Shown: positions 41,894-51,449, counted from the first letter of the stretch. The stretch: 64,000 nucleotides of DNA from Goleter apudmare HA4340-LM2 (GCA_019359495.1 JAHHHF010000092.1:1-64000), one strand, 5' to 3'. Program-made: numbers and translations. The notes: generated by a model not told the origin, from the sequence alone.

Positions 41894-44029
41894 CTACACA
41901 GCAGCTGTGGTACTTGGAACTGCACTGGGCAAGGCTAATGTAGAAGTGCGTTGTGGTTCTCCCAGCATCACAATCGAGCAAGTGAGTTGCCTAGCTAACT
42001 GGGTTGTGACATCGCTAATAGCTAAACCTCCAGGGCTAGTGCGATTACGGATAAATGGTAATACGACTAAATCATATAATCGAGCCGCTTGTAATATCGC
42101 TTGGGCGGCGTTTTCATGGGCAATGATTTGAATTTCTGGAGGATTCGGCAAAGCTAATTTAGAGATCATCTGGGAAAGAAGCGATCGCCTGGCAGCAATT
42201 TTACTGGAACTGGTACGGCGATCGCACACGTTCAGCACGGTCACTTGGGCTTCATTAGCCTCTGCTAACATCTGGGCCAATTGCACAGGTTGCAATGCTG
42301 GAGACAACAAGTTTTCTAATGGTACTAGGATGCGCTGAATTTTCTTTGGTGATTCTACTAGCCGTGTAACTGCTACAGGACAATGAGATGCCCAAAGCAC
42401 GTTATCGATCACATTCCCAAATAAACGCGCCCGTAACCCAGTTCGTTTACCCCAACCCATGACAATGAGACTAACCTTTTGTTCACGAGCTGCCCTACTG
42501 ATTCCTTGAGCAAAAGCATCATCAATGCGGAGTAATGGTGTTGCTTCCACACCCAAAACTCGGCTTTGGGCTGTAGCTTTTGCCAATAACCGCTCACTGC
42601 GTTGCAGAGAGGCTTCTAGTTGTGGTGCATCCATATGAGCCGCAGCAGTGGCGATCGCTAATGGGATAATTCTGCCATTAGCCTGATGTGCCAATAGTGC
42701 TGATAACTCAACCAAGTTTTGTTGAGTATGGGGATTATAAATAGGTACTAATATCTTGAAAGCGTGATCAGTGGCTTCTATATTCGGTTCTGGTAAAGTT
42801 GTTGATACCTGCTCGGCAGTTACAGAAGAAATCAAACCGACAGCTACCCGACTGGTAATGAACGGCCCCAAGGTTGATGTCACTAACATTAAAACCACAA
42901 TGCTGTTTAAGACTTCAGGTGGTAGCAACCCAGCCCGATATCCTACCAAAGTTGCTGCTAAGATCGCACCCACTTGGGGAACTGACAATGACCAAATGGT
43001 CAGCGTTTCTTGCCAATTGTAGCGATACACCAGTTTTGCTAGCAAAGCAGCGATTAATTTGCTGCCAATTAAGCCCAGCACAATGAAGATTGTTAACTTC
43101 AGGGTAGTAAAACTGGTGATTAAGGCAGGCAAATCGATCAGCAAGCCCAAGTCAACAAAGAAAATGGGAATAAATAGTACACTGCCCACAAATACGACCT
43201 TTTCTTTGACTGGCCCTTCGCCCAAAACTTCATTAACTGCCAAACCTGCTAAAAAGGCACCGATAATTTTTTCTACCCCAATCAATTGGGCACCTACAGC
43301 AGCTAGAAACACGGAAAGGAGCACAAATAAAAATTGGTTGCCTTCATCACCACCAGATCGGCGGAAAAACTCTTTGCCTGCCCAATCAAAGCCCACTAAA
43401 ACGCATACAGCGTAAATAGTTAACCACCCAGACAAAAGCAGTAGTTTTGCTAAATTGAATGTGTCATTATGAGCAAATGCTACACAAATAACTAATATTA
43501 AAAGTGCGGCAGTATCCGTAAAAATCTTCGCACCAATGGCGATCGTCACGGCTTCGTTGTTGACTACTCCCAAACGACTAATAATTGGATATGCCAAAAG
43601 ACTGTAGGAAGCGAACAAAGAGCCAATTAAGATCGATGTAATCCAGCCGAAGCCAAAAGCCTGCCCTATCAAAGTTCCTACGGCTAGGGGGACAAAGAAA
43701 GTGAAACTACCAAAACCCAAGGAGCGATTTTTGCGGCGGCGGAACTGTTCAATGTCAACTTCTAATCCAGCGACAAACATCAAGTAAACTAACCCAATAT
43801 CTGATAGCAGGTTAATCATTGTTGATTCTGTCTGAAATAGATTCCAGCCTGATGGGCCAAGTACTACCCCGGCAAAAACCAAACCCACTAATCCTGGTAG
43901 TCTTAGCCGCTCAAACAAAATGGGCACAACTAAGATCACAACCAGCAAAATAGCAAAGGGCACAATTGGTTCCTTGCCAAGCAATTGGGAAGTTGGTTCC
44001 AGCGCCAGAACTTGTGATGCGAATTCCAT
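41894..44029 (-). CDS. Kef/CPA2-type cation:proton antiporter fused to universal stress protein domains
   Basis: A 711-aa fusion. The N-terminal 400 residues have twelve or so membrane segments of a CPA2-type Na+/K+:H+ exchanger (LRLPGLVGLVFAGVVLGPSGW, LVYLMFVAGLEVDIEQFRRR, LIGVEKIIGAFLAGLAVNEVLGEGPVKEKV). The soluble C-terminal 300 residues carry two universal stress protein (UspA)-like domains (FKILVPIYNPHTQQNLVELS and IQRILVPLENLLSPALQP). The first has a GWGKRTGLRARLFGNV-type nucleotide-binding loop. Ion homeostasis and pH control in the cytoplasmic or thylakoid membrane are the likely role, with the USP domains acting as regulators (inference). Confidence 0.92.
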   Translation of the reverse strand: MEFASQVLALEPTSQLLGKEPIVPFAILLVVILVVPILFERLRLPGLVGLVFAGVVLGPSGWNLFQTESTMINLLSDIGLVYLMFVAGLEVDIEQFRRRKNRSLGFGSFTFFVPLAVGTLIGQAFGFGWITSILIGSLFASYSLLAYPIISRLGVVNNEAVTIAIGAKIFTDTAALLILVICVAFAHNDTFNLAKLLLLSGWLTIYAVCVLVGFDWAGKEFFRRSGGDEGNQFLFVLLSVFLAAVGAQLIGVEKIIGAFLAGLAVNEVLGEGPVKEKVVFVGSVLFIPIFFVDLGLLIDLPALITSFTTLKLTIFIVLGLIGSKLIAALLAKLVYRYNWQETLTIWSLSVPQVGAILAATLVGYRAGLLPPEVLNSIVVLMLVTSTLGPFITSRVAVGLISSVTAEQVSTTLPEPNIEATDHAFKILVPIYNPHTQQNLVELSALLAHQANGRIIPLAIATAAAHMDAPQLEASLQRSERLLAKATAQSRVLGVEATPLLRIDDAFAQGISRAAREQKVSLIVMGWGKRTGLRARLFGNVIDNVLWASHCPVAVTRLVESPKKIQRILVPLENLLSPALQPVQLAQMLAEANEAQVTVLNVCDRRTSSSKIAARRSLLSQMISKLALPNPPEIQIIAHENAAQAILQAARLYDLVVLPFIRNRTSPGGLAISDVTTQLARQLTCSIVMLGEPQRTSTLALPSAVPSTTAAV

Positions 44030-44172
44030 AGGTAGGTTTTGAAAGGGCGATGGTGGAGTTGCGATTACCTTGTGGGCAATCGCCCGAGCAATATGAATGT
44101 CAAAGCCAGCCTGACGAAAAATATAAAAATATTAACTTACACTACCTAGGCAATTGTCTAGGAACTAACCAT

Positions 44173-44829
44173 CTACGGGTGGATTTGGCTCAAAATGAAA
44201 CGCAAGCGGTCATAGTCGTCTTTTAGCAGTACGCTTAGGGTACGCCCAGCCTTGATCAGCCATTCTCGATCTGCTTTACGTAACTGATAAACTTCTCGAA
44301 TAGCAGCTGCGGTTAAAGACTCTATTGGCGCACCGTTGACTGCCAACAATGTCCTTAAAAACTCAAGTTCTTCGGTAAATTTAATGATAGCTTCTGCTTC
44401 ACACCGATAAACAGCTTGGTGAATTTGTGGGGGACGTGGTGGTAAATATTGATACAATCTAGAGTTAGAACTGCTACTCTGGGCAGGTGGTGAAAATCCC
44501 ACGATCGCCGCGCGAAATTCTGTTTTGAGCATGGCGAATATCTGGGGTTGTTCCTCTCTTAAGTCCTGCAAGGACAGTCCTAAGGCCACGGCTCGGTGTA
44601 CGGAATCAATGGGCATGGTAGTAGCAAAGTAGACTACACCATAAACTTGATTTCCCGTTTCTTCATCCACAGCACGAACCCAACTACCAAAGGGAGGCAT
44701 TGAGGGAAAACTCAAGTCTTCCGGTTCTAAACACTGTGCCAAAAATTCGGTAGTAGTAGTTTCTATCACCTCGGCAATATGATTGGGATGGCGATCGCTG
44801 GTGGCAAATTGTGGTAAAGGAAGGCGCAT
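44173..44829 (-). CDS. HAS-barrel domain protein
   Basis: A 218-aa protein. The N-terminal beta-barrel segment (FATSDRHPNHIAEVIETTTTEFLAQ, then FGSWVRAV...GNQVYGVVYFATTMPIDS) matches the HAS-barrel found at the start of HerA-type ATPases and in stand-alone cyanobacterial proteins. The C-terminal 90 residues are helical (RCEAEAIIKFTEELEFLRTL). No catalytic motif is visible. The gene sits between an antiporter and ndhS on the same strand. Function is unknown; a protein-protein adaptor is a guess. Confidence 0.78.
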   Translation of the reverse strand: MRLPLPQFATSDRHPNHIAEVIETTTTEFLAQCLEPEDLSFPSMPPFGSWVRAVDEETGNQVYGVVYFATTMPIDSVHRAVALGLSLQDLREEQPQIFAMLKTEFRAAIVGFSPPAQSSSSNSRLYQYLPPRPPQIHQAVYRCEAEAIIKFTEELEFLRTLLAVNGAPIESLTAAAIREVYQLRKADREWLIKAGRTLSVLLKDDYDRLRFILSQIHP

Positions 44830-44919
44830 AGTAGTTGTTTGTCATTGGTCATTAATCATTAGTAATTAGTCTTTGGCGAATGACATAGACGCGCCAGGAG
44901 CTACTCTTACGAGAACGAT

Positions 44920-44963
44920 TACCCTGCGGGAAGGGCTGCGCCCAGCAGTAAACCCGCAGGGTA
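44920..44963. repeat. Perfect 11-bp inverted repeat between the HAS-barrel and ndhS genes
   Basis: TACCCTGCGGG (44920-44930) and CCCGCAGGGTA (44953-44963) are exact complements around a 22-nt loop. The spacer is of repeat character (GACGCGCCAGGAGCTACT precedes it). It could end the minus-strand ndhS transcript, but no T-run follows. Confidence 0.55.
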
Positions 44964-44987
44964 GGACTAATGACTAATGACTAGTAA

Positions 44988-45182
44988 TTATTTCCCTTTT
45001 TTCTTGCTTAATGTCTCCACAAGTTCCAATTCAGGTAGGCGGAAGGTAACTAATTTATCCCAGTTACCACCTTCAAATAGTACAGCTACCTTACCATCAC
45101 TTACCCGTTGTACAAGTCCCTCATAGCGATAATAAGTATCTGCGGGATTCTTCACTCGAACAGTTGCTCCAGGCAGGATCAT
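44988..45182 (-). CDS. ndhS: NAD(P)H-quinone oxidoreductase subunit NdhS
   Basis: A 64-aa protein. The opening [20 protein letters not shown] and [16 protein letters not shown] mark NdhS, the small SH3-like subunit of cyanobacterial NDH-1. NdhS lies on the peripheral arm and helps ferredoxin bind for cyclic electron flow around photosystem I. Length fits the family. It is a single gene between HAS-barrel and rodA genes and is not in an ndh cluster, as expected for this late-recruited subunit. Confidence 0.93.
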   Translation of the reverse strand: MILPGATVRVKNPADTYYRYEGLVQRVSDGKVAVLFEGGNWDKLVTFRLPELELVETLSKKKGK

Positions 45183-45223
45183 GGTTTTACCCTCGCTTAC
45201 TTCCTGTTAATAGCTTAATACTC

Positions 45224-45271
45224 GTTATTGGTCATTTGTTGTTTGTGGTTTGCCATTTGTCATTGGTCTTG
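45224..45271. repeat. STRR-like repeat (TTATTGGTCATTTGTT... units)
   Basis: Degenerate heptamers around GTTATTG, GTCATTT, GTTGTTT, GTCATTG fill the spacer between ndhS and rodA. Confidence 0.5.
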
Positions 45272-45309
45272 ACCACCTCAACGACAAAAGTGTGACACTT
45301 GCGTAAGTC

Positions 45310-46626
45310 CTATAAATAATACTTCTGTCGTTGGCGAAAGTTTGCTACCGATTCTACTATTCCCAAACAAATAAAGTTGGTCAACATGGCAGAACGTCCG
45401 TAACTCATCCAAGGTAGGGGAATACCAGCCACAGGTGCTAAACCAACAGTCATACCCACATTGACAAGCAACTGAAACAAGATCATGGACAAAAAACCAA
45501 TAGCTAAGAGTGAGCCAAAGTTATCCTTAGCCGTTTGAGCTATGTGGAGTAGGCGGAAGCAAATCAAGCAGAAGACAAACAAAACTACTAAACAACCGAT
45601 CAAACCAAATTCTTCGCCTACCGCCGAGAAAATAAAATCTGTATGCTGTTCCGGCACAAAATTTAGTTGTGTCATTGGCCCCTTGAAGAGACCCCATCCC
45701 CAAACTTCACCAGCGCCAATGGCAATGCGAGATTGATGTTGGTGATATCCAACGCCTAAAATGTCATGTCCAGGGCGCAAAAATACTGTTAGTCGATTTT
45801 TTTGGTAGTCGTGCAATACATTGTTCCAGACGTAGACTCCTAATTCCCCACCCAACATGTTCAGACCCCATGCACCTATGGCACTAAGACCAAATCGACG
45901 CCAGGGGAGAGTCTGCCAACCTAAAACACCCATAGCGAGTGCCCAAAGTAATCCTAAAGGGCCTAGAGCTATGTGTTTGAACAAAATAAATGGCTCTGAT
46001 AATGGCCAAGATGTGCTAAACAGAATTGCAGCCACTACAGGAGAAATCAATAAGATCAACCAACCTGGGTTGGCATTTGCCCAGTACAGCATCCCTAAGA
46101 CGATCGCACCAAATACTAGTGATGTGGCTAAATCTGGCTGCTTGAATACTAATCCCCAGGGAATTGCCACAATTGCTAAAACTTTGGCAACACTCTCCAG
46201 ACTGGAAGCAGTGCGTTTATGTAATAAGGCCGCAATGGTAATTATTATACCTACTTTGGCAAATTCCGAGGGTTGGACGTTAAAGCCCCCGATACTAATC
46301 CAACGCTGTGCCCCTTTTGCAGATGCGCCTGCATACATGACGACGATCAGGCTGATGTTGGTGAGAGCGTATGTTACCCAGTGCCACTGTAGGAGATTTT
46401 CGTAACGGCTACGAGCCAGAAATAACGCGATTAAAGTGCCAATACCAGCTATCATCCAATGCCACCACCAGTCAGTGACTGGTTGCTTGAGTTCTGTACT
46501 GAGAATCATGATGCCACCAAAGATGCTGACACCAACTGGCAGAGCAAATAATAGCCAATCCATTTGCTGCCAAGGTTTAACCCAATACTTCCACTGAATT
46601 TTGGGGAGCGAACGTTTTAACAACAT
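45310..46626 (-). CDS. rodA: Rod-shape-determining SEDS glycosyltransferase RodA
   Basis: A 438-aa polytopic membrane protein of the SEDS (RodA/FtsW/SpoVE) family, which polymerise peptidoglycan glycan strands. About ten membrane segments are visible. Family motifs are the KGAQRWISIGGFNVQPSEFAKVG stretch near residue 110 and VPEQHTDFIFSAVGEEFGLIG near residue 325. The end has VGMTVGLAPVAGIPLPWMSYGRSAM. The Glu-Gln-His-Thr-Asp-Phe motif and the catalytic Asp region are intact. The longer central part is typical of cyanobacterial RodA. No mreBCD or pbp gene is adjacent, and the downstream gene is ndhS. Confidence 0.93.
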   Translation of the reverse strand: MLLKRSLPKIQWKYWVKPWQQMDWLLFALPVGVSIFGGIMILSTELKQPVTDWWWHWMIAGIGTLIALFLARSRYENLLQWHWVTYALTNISLIVVMYAGASAKGAQRWISIGGFNVQPSEFAKVGIIITIAALLHKRTASSLESVAKVLAIVAIPWGLVFKQPDLATSLVFGAIVLGMLYWANANPGWLILLISPVVAAILFSTSWPLSEPFILFKHIALGPLGLLWALAMGVLGWQTLPWRRFGLSAIGAWGLNMLGGELGVYVWNNVLHDYQKNRLTVFLRPGHDILGVGYHQHQSRIAIGAGEVWGWGLFKGPMTQLNFVPEQHTDFIFSAVGEEFGLIGCLVVLFVFCLICFRLLHIAQTAKDNFGSLLAIGFLSMILFQLLVNVGMTVGLAPVAGIPLPWMSYGRSAMLTNFICLGIVESVANFRQRQKYYL

Positions 46627-46678
46627 TGTGCGACTTTAGACTTCAGTTTTTAAATTTTAAGTTTAGTTACTACTAAAT

Positions 46679-46713
46679 ATCTGTATTCCTAGGCTATGGC
46701 CTAGGAACCAGAT
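46679..46713 (-). terminator. Hairpin, likely terminator of mrp
   Basis: TTCCTAGGC-TATG-GCCTAGGAA is a perfect 9-bp stem, extended by ATCTG/CAGAT with a small bulge. It begins 15 bp past the mrp stop on the minus strand. ATTTAGTAGT follows. Confidence 0.55.
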
Positions 46714-46728
46714 AGAAATTAAAATTCC

Positions 46729-47799
46729 CTACGTTAAGGCAGCAACTGATACTTTACCAGCGATCGCTAGAGCGATCGCCTTTAAGGCTTTTGCTGATGC
46801 TGAATTCGGCTCTTGCACTACTATTGGCACACCGTTATCACCACCAACTCTCGTGGAAATCTCTAGTGGTACACACCCTAATAATGGCACTCCCAGTTCA
46901 GTGGCTGTTTTCTCACCACCACCGGAGCCAAAGATGTCGTATTGTTTATCCGGCATGTCCGGGGGAATAAAATAGCTCATGTTTTCCACTATCCCCAAAA
47001 CTGGCACGTTCATCTGCTGGAACATCCGTAGTCCCTTACGAGAATCTAACAAGGCGACACTTTGGGGTGTGGTGACAATTACTGCCCCCGCCATTGGTAC
47101 GGCTTGTGTCAAAGTTAACTGAGCATCCCCAGTTCCCGGTGGCATATCGACAATCAAATAATCTAGTTCTCCCCATTGCACTTGATAAAGAAACTGGCGA
47201 ATCACTCCATTTAGCATCGGCCCTCGCCAAATTACTGGCTGATCTCGATCAATTAAAAAGCCCATTGATACTAATTTGACGCCATGATTAAAAGCGGGTT
47301 CCAATATATCGCCTTGTTCACTAGAATGCACAACAATCTGAGCATCAGCTAGCCCTAACATGGTGGGGTCATTGGGCCCGTAAATATCTGCATCTAGCAA
47401 GCCAACTTTTGCTCCTGTTTGTGCCAGTGCCACTGCTATATTTACAGCTACTGTACTTTTACCAACGCCACCCTTACCACTGGAAACTGCAATAATATTT
47501 TTTACACCAGCAATACCAGTGCGGTCAGGTAAGCTTTTTTGTTGGGGTGTTTCTGCTGTTACTTCCACACTGACATCTGTAACACCAGGTAGTTTTCTTA
47601 CAGCTTTCTGGCAGTCTTCAACAATAAACTCACGTAAAGGGCAGGCGGGTGTGGTCAACACTAAAGTGAAGCTAACCTTGCCATTGTCAATTTTGACGTT
47701 GCGAATCATGTTCAGTGCTACCAGACTTTTTTGGAGTTCTGGGTCTTGTACTGGTCGCAACACTTCTAGGACAGAGTGGGAATCTAGGACATCGTACAT
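46729..47799 (-). CDS. mrp: Mrp/NBP35-type iron-sulfur carrier ATPase
   Basis: A 356-aa protein. An N-terminal DUF59-like (MIP18) domain covers about residues 8-85 (LRPVQDPELQKSLVALNMI). The P-loop ATPase domain follows with the deviant Walker A SGKGGVGKST near residue 108, LLDADIYGPNDPTMLG, and IVDMPPGTGDAQLTLTQ. The family carries and transfers Fe-S clusters. The usual C-x-x-C metal pair near the end is not obvious here (PLLGCVPLEIS holds one Cys). So cluster binding in this copy should be taken as inferred. Upstream STRR sequence separates it from the SRPBCC gene. Confidence 0.92.
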   Translation of the reverse strand: MYDVLDSHSVLEVLRPVQDPELQKSLVALNMIRNVKIDNGKVSFTLVLTTPACPLREFIVEDCQKAVRKLPGVTDVSVEVTAETPQQKSLPDRTGIAGVKNIIAVSSGKGGVGKSTVAVNIAVALAQTGAKVGLLDADIYGPNDPTMLGLADAQIVVHSSEQGDILEPAFNHGVKLVSMGFLIDRDQPVIWRGPMLNGVIRQFLYQVQWGELDYLIVDMPPGTGDAQLTLTQAVPMAGAVIVTTPQSVALLDSRKGLRMFQQMNVPVLGIVENMSYFIPPDMPDKQYDIFGSGGGEKTATELGVPLLGCVPLEISTRVGGDNGVPIVVQEPNSASAKALKAIALAIAGKVSVAALT

Positions 47800-47896
47800 A
47801 GTGTTTTCACCATTGCCGCCGCAATAAAAATTAACGCATTTTTCTTATCTTCTACATACGATCTTAACTTTTGTGAAATACCAATTGATTATTTAT

Positions 47897-47949
47897 TGTC
47901 ATTTGTTATTGGTCATTTGTTATTGGTCAATGGTCAAGAGTCAAGAGTT
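47897..47949. repeat. STRR with an exact 14-bp tandem duplication
   Basis: TCATTTGTTATTGG at 47899-47912 is repeated exactly at 47913-47926. TCAATGGTCAAGAGTCAAGAG units follow. The 14-bp unit is two heptamers. The array lies upstream of mrp. Confidence 0.75.
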
Positions 47950-47973
47950 ATTTTCTATCATCTTCTCCATGCC

Positions 47974-48498
47974 CTAAAAATCGCAACAACTGTCGTTGAG
48001 GGATTTTCGCTTAGTTGATACGGCTTTTAATGCAGCCTTCTCTACAGCTTCGACTAAAGAACGGGCAACGCGATCGGCATAGGGACGGATTAATGACCAA
48101 ATCAGAGGTGACAGCCAACCACGTAAGGCCACGGAATAAGATAAACAAGTACCACAAACAGTTGATGCTACTTGGTATGTGACCCGTTCTTCTATCCCAG
48201 GAATTGCCAGTACTCGGATACTTAGTAGTTCTCTGGGGTTGACGCGCTCCACAAAAATTTGGATTGGAATTGGTGAAAAGCGTGTCATTGCTTGGTAAAT
48301 CAACCCTGGTTTCGGTACTAATCCGTAAGGAACATTCGTACTCTTTAGTAGTGGATGCCAGGAAACGTCTGTTAAGTCAACTACTTGTTGCCAAAGTTCA
48401 TCTACTGTTGCAGAACTTATCTCTCGATATGTCCGTACTAAAGAAGCACAAAATCGACGACGTTTGCGGTGGCTAAATTTAGATAACCAACCTCGCAT
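47974..48498 (-). CDS. SRPBCC-like protein
   Basis: A 174-aa protein. Residues 20-160 resemble a START/SRPBCC lipid- or ligand-binding fold: a first helix (SATVDELWQQVVDLTDVSWHP) and strands around YGLVPKPGLIYQAMTRF and IPIQIFVERVNPREL. The middle is IEERVTYQVAS, and a long C-terminal helix (VARSLVEAVEKAALKAV) follows. The N-terminus is very basic (KFSHRKRRRF). It has no signal peptide. The ligand is unknown. It is read toward mrp, 175 bp upstream of that gene. Confidence 0.75.
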   Translation of the reverse strand: MRGWLSKFSHRKRRRFCASLVRTYREISSATVDELWQQVVDLTDVSWHPLLKSTNVPYGLVPKPGLIYQAMTRFSPIPIQIFVERVNPRELLSIRVLAIPGIEERVTYQVASTVCGTCLSYSVALRGWLSPLIWSLIRPYADRVARSLVEAVEKAALKAVSTKRKSLNDSCCDF

Positions 48499-48968
48499 TG
48501 GCTGAATCCTCCTAGCTAAACAGCTTTCTAAACACTCTAGCTGGGCAATTTTCCTTAAACACTAAATCAAACTTTCTCAAAATTGCCCTAAACATAGCAA
48601 GCTTTGCTGGGCACAAACCATATTACGACGACTAGAGTTGAAAACTCCAAATCCTTGTGTGCTCTGTCTGGTAAGATGCGACAATGTTGAGCAGTCTATG
48701 ACCAACCTTGATATCTCAAATTTGAGAGTGCTTGTAGCAGACTCTAGTGTTTACACTAGAATCCTCCCATTAAAAAACTTCAAAAAAAAACTTTGTCAAT
48801 ATACAAGCCTATACGCATTTGAGGGAAAATAACTCTCATGCCCATCAATCGTATAAATGCTTGACCAGTAAAAAAAATAACTTTAGGGCAAGTTGAGCCT
48901 GACTTTTGGCTCGTTTTGCCGGGAAATTTCTGGCTTTCTGGCAATTGTAATTTAGGTTCGGGAATCTT
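48499..48968. other. hemF upstream spacer with two palindromes and a possible relic
   Basis: A perfect 14-bp palindrome TCTCAAATTTGAGA lies at 48714-48727. A hairpin TCTAGTGT-TT-ACACTAGA lies at 48743-48760. A short frame at 48697-48780 reads MTNLDISNLRVLVADSSVYTR, like the start of a response-regulator receiver. GAGCC/GGCTC at about 48896-48913 is a weak stem. No intact gene is seen. Confidence 0.5.
48714..48727. promoter_or_regulatory. Perfect palindrome, possible operator upstream of hemF
   Basis: TCTCAAATTTGAGA is a perfect 14-bp palindrome about 240 bp before the hemF start. No protein is known to me to bind it, and distance and chance occurrence keep confidence low. Confidence 0.2.
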
Positions 48969-50015
48969 ATGTTGACCAATTCGCAAACCCCCACTCTGGC
49001 TGTAGAATCATCCAAGTTTCTGCCAGCAGCTGATGCTCAAGTGAGAGTCAGTCAGTTTATGCAACGGTTGCAAGATGAAATTACTCAAGCTTTGGCAGAT
49101 CTGGATGGTGTCGGTAAGTTTCATGAAGATAGTTGGGAACGCCCAGAAGGAGGTGGAGGGCGATCGCGTGTGCTGCGCGATGGCGCAATATTTGAACAGG
49201 CGGGTGTAAATTTTTCTGAAGTTTGGGGTTCCCATTTGCCGCCCTCGATTTTGGCGCAACGCCCCGAAGCCGCAGGACATGGCTTTTATGCTACAGGCAC
49301 TTCGCTGGTCTTACACCCTCGCAATCCCTATGTACCCACTGTGCATCTGAATTATCGGTATTTTGAGGCGGGCCCAGTGTGGTGGTTTGGCGGTGGTGCT
49401 GATTTGACACCCTATTATCCTTTTGCTGAAGACGCGGCACATTTTCACCTCACACTTAAGCAAGCTTGCGACCAGCATCATCCAGACTATTACCCAGTGT
49501 TTAAGCGCTGGTGCGATGAATATTTCTACCTCAAGCATCGTGACGAAACCAGAGGTGTTGGTGGTCTGTTTTTAGATTACCAAGATGGCCAAGGTGTTTT
49601 ATATCGCGGCCCCAACCCGAATGGCGAAGCAGCTATTTATAGCAATCAAGTGGGTGCGCCAGCACCACGCACTTGGGAAGATTTATTTGCTCTAGTGCAA
49701 GACTGTGGTGGAGCATTTTTACCAGCATATGTCCCCATTGTCCAACGGCGACATGGTCTTGAGTATGGCGATCGCCAACGGAATTTTCAACTCTACCGTC
49801 GGGGTAGGTATGTAGAATTTAACTTGGTTTATGACCGAGGCACAATTTTTGGTCTGCAAACCAACGGTCGCACAGAATCGATTCTCATGTCCTTACCACC
49901 CTTGGTGCGCTGGGAATACGGTTATCAGCCAGAACCCAATTCCCCTGAAGCTGAGTTATATACCACCTTCCTCAAGCCTCAAGATTGGATAAATTGGGTA
50001 TCAACCAAAGAATGA
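48969..50015 (+). CDS. hemF: Oxygen-dependent coproporphyrinogen III oxidase HemF
   Basis: A 348-aa enzyme that converts coproporphyrinogen III to protoporphyrinogen IX with O2, in heme and chlorophyll synthesis. Family motifs present are the [19 protein letters not shown] stretch near residue 45 and [49 protein letters not shown] lies near residue 125, with [16 protein letters not shown] and the [17 protein letters not shown] end also present. Metal/substrate residues in these segments are intact. The ATG start is preceded by the long spacer described above. The neighbours are unrelated. Confidence 0.96.
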   Translation: MLTNSQTPTLAVESSKFLPAADAQVRVSQFMQRLQDEITQALADLDGVGKFHEDSWERPEGGGGRSRVLRDGAIFEQAGVNFSEVWGSHLPPSILAQRPEAAGHGFYATGTSLVLHPRNPYVPTVHLNYRYFEAGPVWWFGGGADLTPYYPFAEDAAHFHLTLKQACDQHHPDYYPVFKRWCDEYFYLKHRDETRGVGGLFLDYQDGQGVLYRGPNPNGEAAIYSNQVGAPAPRTWEDLFALVQDCGGAFLPAYVPIVQRRHGLEYGDRQRNFQLYRRGRYVEFNLVYDRGTIFGLQTNGRTESILMSLPPLVRWEYGYQPEPNSPEAELYTTFLKPQDWINWVSTKE

Positions 50016-50392
50016 AAAACGACCTGTACTAAGGACTAGAGTCTATAATTTCTCTTTCTGTCAGTTGTTCACCAGTAGATTGCACAGTCAAGCCTGACAA
50101 TTTCTCCTCTGTCATCTCTAGATACCCTAGTCCTGAATCCTTAGTCTCTACTCAGCACTGCTCTAGTGAGTTAAACTACTAAAGATAAGCACTGAACAAA
50201 AAAAAGTGACATTTTTAGCTGTAGCTTGTTAATCTCAAGTATCAGCACTGAATCATCCTGTTAGTGGTGAGTTGACATGATTAGTAGTAACAGAGAAATC
50301 TATAATTCCTGTGACAGCGAGTCTTTTAGCTCACCAATAGCAGCAAATATACAGTAGTAGTTAATTTTGAGCGCAGTGCCCAGGGAGGCCCA
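50016..50392. other. Spacer between hemF and the STAS gene
   Basis: No gene is seen. CTAAGGACTAGAG at about 50030 and CTAGTCCTGAATCCTTAG at about 50127 are partly inverted with respect to each other, perhaps as STRR debris. The rest is AT-rich leader sequence. Confidence 0.5.
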
Positions 50393-50761
50393 GTGATAAA
50401 TATAGAACAAAAAACTTATACAACCCAAGACAATAACAGCGTTATTGTTCTGACACCGACAGGGCGTTTGGATATCACCACAGCTTGGCAGTTTCGCCTG
50501 AAGTTACAAGAGTGTATTTCCAAACTCAGTCATCATGTAGTTGTAAATCTCGGTCAGGTGAATTTTATTGATAGTTCTGGACTTACCTCTTTAGTCGCCG
50601 GGATGCGTGATGCTGATAAAGTCAAAGGCAGTTTCCGCATTTGTAACGTACACCCAGAAGCCAAACTTGTGTTTGAAGTCACAATGATGGACACAGTTTT
50701 TGAAATTTTTGAAACGGAGGAGGAAGCGCTAGAAGGCGTTCCTCGCAGTATCGCTAGTTAA
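50393..50761 (+). CDS. STAS anti-sigma factor antagonist
   Basis: A 122-aa single STAS domain protein with GTG start. Features are VIVLTPTGRLDITTAWQFRL near residue 17, and VVVNLGQVNFIDSSGLTSLVAGM near residue 50 with the phosphorylatable serine pair in the DSSGL turn. The C-terminal segment is FRICNVHPEAKLVFEVTMMDTVF. Such proteins are the swapped partner in RsbW/RsbV-type switches, phosphorylated by an RsbW-like kinase and reset by a PP2C phosphatase. The kinase and phosphatase pair at 7.6-9.7 kb in this window lacks an adjacent STAS gene, so this is a candidate partner. That link is inference. Confidence 0.9.
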   Translation: MINIEQKTYTTQDNNSVIVLTPTGRLDITTAWQFRLKLQECISKLSHHVVVNLGQVNFIDSSGLTSLVAGMRDADKVKGSFRICNVHPEAKLVFEVTMMDTVFEIFETEEEALEGVPRSIAS

Positions 50762-50852
50762 CACAGTTCTGAGTGCTGAGTTTCAGGGAAGGGAAGAGAA
50801 AAATTTACCTGACTTGATACCTCTTATTAAGTACTCAGCACTAATTCAACAC

Positions 50853-51449
50853 TCAGTACTGTTCTCTCTTAGAGTAGCGGTAAGGGCCTAAAATCGCTCC
50901 CCAAGTAGCTTTGCCTGTTTCTGAGTCAATTCCTTTGTCGTAGCTGTCAAATCCCTCCGCACTAGCCTCAAACCCCAAAGAAACTTGAATCCTATTACCT
51001 AAATAAGTAAAGCTGCAACAGGTATTTGGTGGCGGAGTAGCTGTAAATTTACACTGATCGTGAGCTAGTGTTTGCTCTGTGACTATGAGGATACAGCCTG
51101 GTAATAACTCTAATTGATCAGGTGTTAGTGTGTTAAGCAAATTAGGATTACGACCTGCGCCTTTTAAAGCATCTGGGTCTTTAGGCATGTAATACTGTAC
51201 TCGCAAGTGTGTATCACTACCGCGTCCTGGTAATAAACGGATAATTCGCTGACGGTAAGGATGATCTAGCTTAATAATATTTGCCTGTTCAGCAAACAGT
51301 GTAATACTGTCTTCTAAAAACAAACTTACTGGTCTTTGCCATAAACGCAGGTGGACATACCAAACAGGATCAGCTATGGCTTGTGCCTGATTGTCAAATT
51401 CACCAGCTAGGTATTTACCCAAGGTAATTAAATTGGGGGAGAAGCTCAT
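50853..51449 (-). CDS. CpcT/CpeT family phycobilin lyase
   Basis: A 198-aa protein when started at the ATG at 51449 (MSFSPNLITLG). A longer frame to 51545 exists, but homology begins at the chosen start. Family segments are LGKYLAGEFDNQAQAI, DPVWYVHLRLWQRPV, LDHPYRQRIIRLLPG and LELLPGCILIVTEQT, with ATWGAILGPYRYSKR at the end. CpcT attaches phycocyanobilin to Cys-153 of the phycocyanin beta subunit, and CpeT relatives assist phycoerythrobilin attachment. Which paralogue this is cannot be decided. No phycobilisome genes are adjacent. Confidence 0.9.
   Translation of the reverse strand: MSFSPNLITLGKYLAGEFDNQAQAIADPVWYVHLRLWQRPVSLFLEDSITLFAEQANIIKLDHPYRQRIIRLLPGRGSDTHLRVQYYMPKDPDALKGAGRNPNLLNTLTPDQLELLPGCILIVTEQTLAHDQCKFTATPPPNTCCSFTYLGNRIQVSLGFEASAEGFDSYDKGIDSETGKATWGAILGPYRYSKREQY

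Noticed and set aside
45857-46405. 182-codon plus-strand frame inside rodA
   Set aside because: It is antisense to a well-supported membrane protein gene and shows no protein-like pattern.
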